Shown here: in pieces, positions 35,372 through 41,914 of the stretch
How positions within the stretch are numbered: position 1 is the stretch's first letter
How the letters are laid out: the number at the start of each line of letters is the position of its first letter
DNA from: Prolixibacteraceae bacterium
Lineage (GTDB): Bacteria; Bacteroidota; Bacteroidia; Bacteroidales; Prolixibacteraceae
Direction: 5' to 3'
DNA length: 41,914 nucleotides
NCBI GenBank assembly: GCA_017998095.1
Contig: JAGODU010000017.1
Location: 1-41,914, forward strand
Program-made: the position numbers and the translations under genes
The notes under the pieces: model-generated
What the model saw: the letters and a program-made list of their open reading frames with translations, nothing else
Told to the model about the DNA's origin: nothing
Database searches by the model: none

Positions 35372-36088
35372 TCAAATAAAAAAGCAAATTTTCATTTCTT
35401 TGTTTAATTCTTTTGCCTTCCCGTCAGTAATTTTATCAAGTAGGTCCCAGAATTTCTTCCCGTGATTAGGCTCCATAGTGTGTGATAATTCATGCAGAAT
35501 AATGTAATCGATGAGATGAGAAGGTTGAAGCATAAGTATCAGGTTAAGGTTGATGTTTCCGGCTGAAGAACAGCTGCCCCATTTGCTTTTCAAATATTTG
35601 ATGTAAACCTGATTGAAGTTGAAGTTGTGTTTGCCTGCTAATTCTTTAACCCTTTGAGGCAAATATAATTTAGCTTCACTACGGCATATATTTATGATTA
35701 TCTTTTTGATATAATCCTGAATTTCATGACTATTGACATCCTCTGTCTCAGGTATGGCGATTATGACAGTTTCATTATGAATTCCGGCTCTTATCTTACC
35801 CTTTTCTGTTGGAAGAATCTTTATTGAGTGGCTGAATGTTTTAATTTCCTGATTTAAAGAGAAAACCTTTTTTTGCTTAGATATCTTATTTTTATGAATT
35901 TCAATCCATTCAGCATTATTGATAATAAATCTTTCAACTTCTTTTTTGGAAACAAACCAGGGGTGGCAGACCCTTATGCTACCGTCATTTCCAATGCGCA
36001 TGGAAATACGCCTTGAACCTTTTCGTCTGGTTACTAATACCTGACCAATGCCCTGTATTTCAAGTGGACATGATGTCAATTTGCTCAA
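35372..36088 (-). CDS. YgjP-like metal-dependent hydrolase (DUF45)
   Basis: A 238-residue cytoplasmic protein with a zincin-type site: HELSHTMEPNHGKKFW holds His199-Glu200, His203 and the third ligand His209. YLKSKWGSCSSAGNINLN (about 165-182) is the family's second signature. The N-terminus (VLVTRRKGSRRISMRI) is the usual beta region. E. coli YgjP has been described as a UTP pyrophosphatase, while related SprT-like proteins are proteases; the activity here is unproven. It starts 35 bases after the DUF2723 gene, so the two are probably cotranscribed. Confidence 0.88.
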   Translation of the reverse strand: MSKLTSCPLEIQGIGQVLVTRRKGSRRISMRIGNDGSIRVCHPWFVSKKEVERFIINNAEWIEIHKNKISKQKKVFSLNQEIKTFSHSIKILPTEKGKIRAGIHNETVIIAIPETEDVNSHEIQDYIKKIIINICRSEAKLYLPQRVKELAGKHNFNFNQVYIKYLKSKWGSCSSAGNINLNLILMLQPSHLIDYIILHELSHTMEPNHGKKFWDLLDKITDGKAKELNKEMKICFFI

Positions 36089-36123
36089 ATATAATTTAAA
36101 AAGAAGATTAACTATTTAAAATC

Positions 36124-39123
36124 TTAAATAGTTAATCTGTCAAGTTTACTTTTTATTTCGTCGGCAATTGCTTTTCTGTTAAGCTGTGAAGCAACCCTCA
36201 TAGCTTCTTTTACAAGCGACACTTCTCTTTTAACGTCATCTTTATAATAATCAACATAACTGCTCCCAAGTGAAAGATAAAACTCAATACGCGAGAAACA
36301 ATCATCAGCTAAGCTTTTCATAAGCTTGTCCCCTTTTTCATTGCTCGAAGCCATATAGTATGAAGAAGCAGTTAATATATCGTAATAGGAAGTCCCGTAC
36401 ATTTCTAAAGGCACTATTTTATAAAGCCTGTCGAGAACTGTCAATGCCTTTTCATTTTTATTTTCAGAAAGAAGCTGATCGGCAAGCTCATAAAAGTTAT
36501 TCTTAATCTGTACAACTTCAACTGTTCTCTTCAGATTATTATCAATGAAGATTCTTTTATCACCCAGATTACCCCATGCAAACCTGTTCATCATATTGTC
36601 ATACAGTAAGTCTGAATCAACTCTTGCTTTTGGACTTTGATTCTTAACAGGAATAAACCTATATGCAAATCCTTCATTTTGAAGATAATTATCGATTTTT
36701 AATGAAGTTGTATGAACTACACTAAGATCAAGATATATAGGTCTTTCCCAATTGTTATTCGCCAACAAATCAAGTATTGCTACATCGCTTTTGGAAATAT
36801 AACTTCCTGATATTTCAAATACAATTGAATCTTCAATCATATTCGCCATAGAAGGCTTAACTGTTCCGGTACTTAACACCTTATTCTTATCTACAGTCAT
36901 CTTTACTAATCTTGTAGGAATGTAGTTGTATGAAGTGCCTCCCTGCGTTTGAAGTTTTGCTCTGTCATCGTCACTGAGCATTATTTTCATTAAGGTAGAA
37001 AGCTCAACAGGCTTTTTTATATCATCCCTGACAACAACAGTATTTCTTACTTCATTCTCATATTTATCCTGACTCATCAATATTGGCAATGGCTGGCTGT
37101 CATAAACTTTCTTTTTCATTTGATCTATATACCAGTCACCGTTTAGGAGGGTTACGTTGCAAATTCTAACATCCGGTCTTACGTTTTCAACATCCTGAAC
37201 ATACCAAAGAGGAAATGTGTCATTATCACCGTATACGAACAGAATCGCATCCTTTGCACAGGAATTGAGATAATTTTTACCCAGATCCCTTGCTACATAA
37301 CGATTTGAACGATCGTGATCATCGTAGTTCTGTGCTAAAACAAGCACAGGAATAAAACCACTGACGACAAGGACAGGAATCAATGCTTTTCCTTTCAGAT
37401 ATTTTTGAATCATACTGAACAAGCCCAGCACTCCAAGCCCTATCCATATTGAATAGGCATAGAACGATCCTGTATAGGCATAATCACGCTCACGTGGTTG
37501 GAAAGGTGTTTGATTAAGGTAAACAACAATTGCTAATCCTGTCATGAAAAACAAGGTGAATACTACCCAGAAGTCTTTTCTGTTCTTCCTGTAATGAAAT
37601 ATCAAGCCTGCAATTCCAAGGAGGAAAGGCAGCATAAAATATCGGTTGGTAGTCTCAGGGTTAGCCATAGAAGCAGGTTGACTACCATTATGGCCTAATC
37701 TTATTTTATCGATAAAACCTATACCGGTCAACCAGTTGCCATCAAAGTAATTTCCATCACCCTGGTTGTCATTCTGGCGTCCCGAGAAATTCCACATGAA
37801 ATATCTTATATACATGTGGTTTATTTGATATCTGAAGAAAAAACGCAAGTTCTCGCTGAATGTCGGGATATATTCTTTTTCTCCATTTATAGTTACAGGC
37901 CGTCCTTTTATTTGTCCCCAGCTTTTATAAGCGCTTACGTGATTATCCTGCGAACTATACATTCTTGGGAAGAAAGTTTTAAAACGGTCGTCAAATTCAT
38001 ATTCAGGGGAACCTTCAATTTTAATATATTTCCCGTTTTTGGGATAATAAACGGGATCACCTTTTTTAACACTGACTGCAGGGGCGTTATAATACGTTCC
38101 GTTAAGCAGAGGTGTTTTGCCATACTGCGATCTGTTAAGATATTTCATCAAAGTGTAAGCATTTTCAGGATTATTCTCATCCATAGGAGGATCAGCTTTT
38201 GATCTGATCATAATAACGGCAAAAGAAAGATATCCAATGAAAATAACAGCTAATGAAACCATTGCCAGATTCAGTATTTCTTTTTTCTTTTTGTGAGAGT
38301 AAACTATCAATCCGATTAAAGCTCCAAAAAGAATAACAAGAAATGCAACTAGCCCTGAGTTATATGGTAATCCAAAAGAATTAACAAACAATATTTCAAA
38401 TCTCTGAGCAAACGTTGGAGTCCCTTGTACTATACCCCACATTATCAGTGCTATAATAACAGCTGAAATTGCAAGAGTAGCAATTACTCCTTTCGAAGTT
38501 GGTTTATATTTTTTAAAATACCAGATAAGAGCAATAGCCGGAATTGCAAGAAGGTTCAGCAAGTGAACGCCAATCGATAATCCGACAAGGTAAGCAATAA
38601 GGACAATCCATCGGGATGAATATTTTTCATCAGCTACTTCTTCCCATCTTAGTATTGCCCAAAAAACAACTGCTGTAAATAAAGATGAAAATGCATATAC
38701 TTCAGCTTCAACGGCTGAAAACCAGAATGAATCTGAAAATGCAAATACCAATGAGCCGATTATTCCGGATGCAATGATGAGTATTTGGTTTGAGCAACTA
38801 TCAGGCTTGAGCATCTTTTCAGCAAGGCGAACTATTGTCCAGTATAAGAAAATAACCGTTGCTGCACTTGCCAGCGCTGAGAAAAAGTTAATCATAAAAG
38901 CTACCTTTTCCGGAGAGGCAGCAAATATTGACACAACTCTGCCGGTCAACATAAAGAAAGGAGCTCCCGGCGGGTGGCCTACCTGCAACTTAAATGCTGA
39001 AGCAATGAACTCACCGCAATCCCAGAAACTGACCGACGGCTCTAATGTTAATGTGTAAACTATCAGCGATATGACGAAGGCTGCCCATCCTGATATTGTA
39101 TTGATCTTTTTGTAATTCTTCAT
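36124..39123 (-). CDS. DUF2723 polytopic membrane protein, putative glycosyltransferase
   Basis: A 999-residue inner-membrane protein. The N-terminal signature TLEPSVSFWDCGEFIASAFK (residues 27-46) followed by VGHPPGAPFFML is that of DUF2723, a Bacteroidota family related to protein O-mannosyl/GT-C transferases, with the acidic residues in the first periplasmic loop. At least 11 hydrophobic segments lie in the first 600 residues, the last near 570-590. The C-terminal 400 residues are soluble and end in helical repeats (about 870-999). FQPRERDYAYTGSFYAYSIW is another conserved stretch. Acceptor and donor are unknown. Confidence 0.88.
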   Translation of the reverse strand: MKNYKKINTISGWAAFVISLIVYTLTLEPSVSFWDCGEFIASAFKLQVGHPPGAPFFMLTGRVVSIFAASPEKVAFMINFFSALASAATVIFLYWTIVRLAEKMLKPDSCSNQILIIASGIIGSLVFAFSDSFWFSAVEAEVYAFSSLFTAVVFWAILRWEEVADEKYSSRWIVLIAYLVGLSIGVHLLNLLAIPAIALIWYFKKYKPTSKGVIATLAISAVIIALIMWGIVQGTPTFAQRFEILFVNSFGLPYNSGLVAFLVILFGALIGLIVYSHKKKKEILNLAMVSLAVIFIGYLSFAVIMIRSKADPPMDENNPENAYTLMKYLNRSQYGKTPLLNGTYYNAPAVSVKKGDPVYYPKNGKYIKIEGSPEYEFDDRFKTFFPRMYSSQDNHVSAYKSWGQIKGRPVTINGEKEYIPTFSENLRFFFRYQINHMYIRYFMWNFSGRQNDNQGDGNYFDGNWLTGIGFIDKIRLGHNGSQPASMANPETTNRYFMLPFLLGIAGLIFHYRKNRKDFWVVFTLFFMTGLAIVVYLNQTPFQPRERDYAYTGSFYAYSIWIGLGVLGLFSMIQKYLKGKALIPVLVVSGFIPVLVLAQNYDDHDRSNRYVARDLGKNYLNSCAKDAILFVYGDNDTFPLWYVQDVENVRPDVRICNVTLLNGDWYIDQMKKKVYDSQPLPILMSQDKYENEVRNTVVVRDDIKKPVELSTLMKIMLSDDDRAKLQTQGGTSYNYIPTRLVKMTVDKNKVLSTGTVKPSMANMIEDSIVFEISGSYISKSDVAILDLLANNNWERPIYLDLSVVHTTSLKIDNYLQNEGFAYRFIPVKNQSPKARVDSDLLYDNMMNRFAWGNLGDKRIFIDNNLKRTVEVVQIKNNFYELADQLLSENKNEKALTVLDRLYKIVPLEMYGTSYYDILTASSYYMASSNEKGDKLMKSLADDCFSRIEFYLSLGSSYVDYYKDDVKREVSLVKEAMRVASQLNRKAIADEIKSKLDRLTI

Positions 39124-39142
39124 GATTCTCGAAATAAAGGAA

Positions 39143-39150
39143 CAAATATA
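39143..39150 (-). promoter_or_regulatory. Candidate -7 box for the DUF2723 gene
   Basis: The minus strand reads TATATTTG, an exact TAnnTTTG match, about 20 bases before the start codon. No good -33 TTTG is seen at the right distance. Confidence 0.35.
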
Positions 39151-39202
39151 AATGAATATAAGAAAAAGGTATACACTTTAATGCATTTAAATTAATACCC
39201 CG

Positions 39203-39224
39203 AACTTGGTACGGTTCTGGTACG
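39203..39224. repeat. Two inverted-orientation copies of the 11-bp repeat
   Basis: aacttggtacg (39203-39213) is the exact reverse complement of cgtaccaagtt, and gttctggtacg (39214-39224) is a diverged second copy. They lie between the divergent DUF2723 and nagB genes. Confidence 0.8.
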
Positions 39225-39283
39225 GATAGAAAAAATAGTTGAACAAAAAGTATAATTTTAAAAAAGCGATAAATACTTTTTTT

Positions 39284-39291
39284 TAATTTTG
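39284..39291 (+). promoter_or_regulatory. Candidate -7 box for nagB
   Basis: TAATTTTG matches TAnnTTTG exactly, 26 bases before the ATG. The nearest TTTA (39257-39260) is 23 bases upstream, slightly longer than the usual 19-21. Confidence 0.4.
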
Positions 39292-39316
39292 ATTTCGATT
39301 CTAAAAAAACAAACTT

Positions 39317-40120
39317 ATGAGACTGATTATTGAAAATGATTATGCTACAGCTTCACGCTGGGCTGCAAATTATGTTGCCAGGAAAATTAATTCACACAGT
39401 TCAAACCGTCCTATAGTTTTAGGCCTGCCAACAGGTTCATCACCATTAGGCATGTACAAAGAATTGATTTCTCTTAATAAAAAAGGAAAAGTATCATTCA
39501 AGAATGTAGTTACCTTCAATATGGATGAATATATTGGCTTACCAAAAGAACATCCTGAAAGCTACCATTCTTTTATGTGGAATAACTTTTTCAGCCACAT
39601 TGATATCAATCCTGACAATGTTAATATTCTCAACGGCAATGCTTCAGACCTTGAAAAGGAATGCAGTAACTATGAGGATAAGATTAAAAGTTGTGGTGGG
39701 GTAGATCTTTTCATTGGTGGAATCGGACCTGATGGCCATATTGCATTCAATGAGCCGGGCTCTTCTCTTTATTCAAGGACAAGAGTTAAAACCCTTACTC
39801 ATGATACGATTCTTGCTAATTCTCGTTTCTTCGACAATGACCCTTCCAAGGTTCCTACTAAAGCTTTAACTGTTGGAGTGGGTACTGTGATGGATGCAAA
39901 GGAAGTAATGATAATAGTTAACGGCTACAACAAGGCAAGAGCATTACAGCACGCTGTAGAAGAGGGAGTTAATCACATGTGGACTATTAGTTCGTTACAA
40001 ATGCATCCAAAAGGAATAATAGTTTGCGATGAAGTTGCTACCTATGAATTGAAGGTAGGTACATTCCGCTATTTTAAAGACATTGAAAAAGACAATCTGG
40101 ATCCGGATACGTTAATCTAA
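39317..40120 (+). CDS. nagB: Glucosamine-6-phosphate deaminase
   Basis: A 267-residue cytoplasmic enzyme turning glucosamine 6-phosphate into fructose 6-phosphate and ammonia. [13 protein letters not shown] (35-47) is the phosphate loop, FNMDEY gives Asp70, and [17 protein letters not shown] (134-150) gives Asp139, His141 and Glu146, aligning with E. coli Asp72, Asp141, His143 and Glu148. It stands alone with its own promoter, and its 3' end overlaps the convergent rhomboid gene by four bases. Length and motifs match single-domain NagB. Confidence 0.96.
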   Translation: MRLIIENDYATASRWAANYVARKINSHSSNRPIVLGLPTGSSPLGMYKELISLNKKGKVSFKNVVTFNMDEYIGLPKEHPESYHSFMWNNFFSHIDINPDNVNILNGNASDLEKECSNYEDKIKSCGGVDLFIGGIGPDGHIAFNEPGSSLYSRTRVKTLTHDTILANSRFFDNDPSKVPTKALTVGVGTVMDAKEVMIIVNGYNKARALQHAVEEGVNHMWTISSLQMHPKGIIVCDEVATYELKVGTFRYFKDIEKDNLDPDTLI

Positions 40121-41031
40121 TTTCCCTGATTGTTTTTTTTGTTTCCCATTTTGAAAAGAAATTCTTTTTCACTTTTAGAAAGGCTGTCATAACCTGATTT
40201 TCCTATTTTATCCAGGATTTCATTTATGTTCTGCCTTTCTGCTTTTTTATTCATATTATATTCCCGGTCAGACATATACCTGGTTGCCTTTTTATTGTGG
40301 GAAACTTTTAGTCTGCCCCTTCTTTTAAAAATGTTACTGAAATTGAAAAGGAAGTTATTGAATCGCAGTGTTATGTCTTTGCCCTTTTTAAGTCCAGACA
40401 TATAAACCATCCCCCAGATTGCTCCGCCTATATGAGCAATATTTCCACCCGGATTAACTCCGGTAATACTTACAATATAAATTAAAATTGAAAAGACCGC
40501 AATCCAAATTAGTTTTACAGGTCCAAAAATAGAGCTTATCAAAAGAAGGTTAACAGAAAAATTCGGGGCATAAATTGCTGCAGCAATGAGTATTGCAATT
40601 ATTGAGGCAGAAGCTCCGATAAGGCTGCTTACTTTAGAAATTTCTGCAAAAGCCGGGAAAATATTGAAAGCAAGTATGTATAAAATTCCACCGGCAATAC
40701 CTCCCAGAAAATATAAGCTTAAAAGCTTTCTTTCATCGAAATACATCAGGAATATTTTGCCAAACCAATAGAGACATAGTAAATTAAAAAGTATATGCAG
40801 AAAATCGTAGTGAACAAACATATATGTAAGCAGTGTCCATGGCCGGGTAAATAACAGGGATAAGTCTGAAGGCAATGCCAGCCAGTCAAGAATAGGGAAA
40901 TCAATTTTAAACAAGTAAAATATAACTGAAAGTAATCTTATCAGAATAAAAATAAAAAGGTTGGTATATATCAATCTGGTAATTATTGAGCCAGATTTAA
41001 AAGAAGATTTTATTTCATCCAGAATATTCAT
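40117..41031 (-). CDS. Rhomboid-family intramembrane serine protease
   Basis: A 304-residue integral membrane protein with about six helices between residues 17 and 215. The HxxxN-type start [18 protein letters not shown] (about 74-91) is conserved. GASAS (139-143) gives the catalytic Ser141; the usual GxSG glycine is Ala here. [11 protein letters not shown] gives His200. A soluble tail of about 90 residues follows with a charged helix and a [15 protein letters not shown] end. It lies 65 bases downstream of a second rhomboid gene in the same direction. Confidence 0.88.
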   Translation of the reverse strand: MNILDEIKSSFKSGSIITRLIYTNLFIFILIRLLSVIFYLFKIDFPILDWLALPSDLSLLFTRPWTLLTYMFVHYDFLHILFNLLCLYWFGKIFLMYFDERKLLSLYFLGGIAGGILYILAFNIFPAFAEISKVSSLIGASASIIAILIAAAIYAPNFSVNLLLISSIFGPVKLIWIAVFSILIYIVSITGVNPGGNIAHIGGAIWGMVYMSGLKKGKDITLRFNNFLFNFSNIFKRRGRLKVSHNKKATRYMSDREYNMNKKAERQNINEILDKIGKSGYDSLSKSEKEFLFKMGNKKNNQGN

Positions 41032-41096
41032 GATATTAGTTTTTAATTAAATAGAATTAATAAAGACATAAATAAATTCTAACGGGATAAAATATT

Positions 41097-41900
41097 TCAA
41101 TAAAAGGTTCTGGTATTCTTATTCCAGTATTTTATCAGGATGAATCCAAATAACATACCACCCAGATGGGCAAAGTGAGCAACGTTGCTGCCGGGCATTG
41201 ACAATCCGAGAACAAGTTCCAGAACTCCGTAAGCAATAACCATATATTTAGCCTTGATTGGAATTGGGGGGAACAAGAGCATTAATTGAGTGTTTGGGAA
41301 TAGCATTCCAAATCCGAGTAATACTCCATAAACAGCTCCTGATGCTCCGACAGTTGGAATATTCATTTTGATGTTTACCAATTGATTCATGAAAGACGTG
41401 GCTTCTGTTTCATAAGCTTCAGATGTTGGATTATCGAGCCATGAAGCAGCAAAATCAATTATCTGTGGCAGGTCAAACCTAAGGTCTTTGATGGTTCCCT
41501 GATATTTATTAACGAAAGTTGAAAATAAATCTGCTGAAGGAGTATTGGTAAATGCTGTAACAGCTTTTGCCATAGGGGCTATTTCAAGATAGTTGACAAA
41601 GGTGTGCAGAGCTGCAGCACCTATTCCGGTTACAAAATAAAATATCAGAAATCTTTTCGGACCCCATACGCTTTCAAGTACGCGACCAAACATCCACAAT
41701 GCGAACATGTTGAAAAACAAATGTGTTATTCCTCCATGCATAAACATGTGGGTAATGATTTGGTAAAATCTGAAATTATCTGATTGAGGATAATATAATG
41801 CCAGGCGATCGGTTAAATCTAGTCCTGTTTTCTGCATAACATAAGTAGCAAGAAGCATGATAACATTAATAATTATCAGGTTCTTTGTTATTGGAGGCAT
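41097..41900 (-). CDS. Rhomboid-family intramembrane serine protease
   Basis: A 267-residue membrane protein with six predicted helices. HMFMHGGITHLFFNMFALWMFG (starting at 51) is the conserved first loop and helix, GASG (185-188) gives Ser187, and AHFAHLGGMLFG gives His245. A loop of about 75 residues (105-180), longer than in most bacterial rhomboids, separates the third and fourth helices. The start is taken at 41900 (MPPITKNLI); only 14 bases of the window remain upstream, so a longer N-terminus cannot be excluded. It is probably cotranscribed with the following rhomboid gene. Confidence 0.9.
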   Translation of the reverse strand: MPPITKNLIIINVIMLLATYVMQKTGLDLTDRLALYYPQSDNFRFYQIITHMFMHGGITHLFFNMFALWMFGRVLESVWGPKRFLIFYFVTGIGAAALHTFVNYLEIAPMAKAVTAFTNTPSADLFSTFVNKYQGTIKDLRFDLPQIIDFAASWLDNPTSEAYETEATSFMNQLVNIKMNIPTVGASGAVYGVLLGFGMLFPNTQLMLLFPPIPIKAKYMVIAYGVLELVLGLSMPGSNVAHFAHLGGMLFGFILIKYWNKNTRTFY

Positions 41901-41914
41901 TTGTGCAAAAGGAG

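Noticed and set aside
37816..38202. 128-codon plus-strand frame inside the DUF2723 gene
   Set aside because: It lies wholly opposite a well-conserved 999-residue gene; no recognisable domain.

Overview
The window looks like the chromosome of an AT-rich member of the phylum Bacteroidota, most likely a Bacteroidales/Marinilabiliales-type organism. The evidence is a SusC/SusD pair, an ECF sigma factor with a FecR anti-sigma factor carrying a DUF4974-type C-terminus, STN domains, carboxypeptidase-regulatory-like domains, a DUF2723 membrane protein, Bacteroidota-style -7 boxes (TAnnTTTG) and the near absence of strong Shine-Dalgarno sites. There are no phage structural genes, no transposases and no CRISPR array.

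Layout. (1) 53-11783: a LacI-family regulator followed by a six-gene alpha-glucan operon: maltose-type MFS transporter, beta-phosphoglucomutase, GH65 maltose phosphorylase, SusA-like GH13, GH31 and a lipoprotein GH13. The secreted enzymes cut maltodextrins, the permease brings maltose in, GH65 phosphorolyses it to beta-glucose-1-phosphate and PgmB converts that to glucose-6-phosphate. No susCD lies beside it. (2) 11847-13444 (minus): small envelope genes (OB-fold protein, YceI-like protein, lipoprotein). (3) 13772-14842: a solitary HsdR_N-like nuclease behind a large inverted repeat. (4) 15094-21675: a clan GH-A glycosidase convergent with susD/susC. The glycosidase has one in-frame TGA and susC has one frameshift. 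(5) 22052-25026: accessory patch with a pRiA4b ORF-3-like protein, a frameshifted RhuM gene and a decayed reading frame, lying on the 3' side of a tRNA-Leu(CAA) gene. (6) 25579-27873: dtd, methyltransferase, MazG-like pyrophosphohydrolase and deoC. (7) 27878-35273 (minus): ECF sigma, FecR anti-sigma, STN-aspartyl protease-PDZ protein, STN-carboxypeptidase-regulatory protein and an MG2/plug protein. (8) 35372-41900: YgjP-like metalloprotein, DUF2723 protein, nagB and two tandem rhomboid proteases.

The most unusual system is region 7. It is an ECF/FecR switch whose STN domains sit on a retropepsin-like protease and a small-domain protein instead of on a TonB-dependent receptor. Its last gene carries a TonB-plug-like segment but no beta-barrel. 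This suggests envelope signalling by proteolysis or protein contact and not by nutrient import.

Other points worth attention are an 11-bp repeat family (cgtaccaagtn) at three intergenic sites, one of them a perfect 35-bp-arm palindrome, and three single-base lesions clustered between 15.9 and 24.5 kb. All functional names rest on motif recognition by eye; no database search was run.
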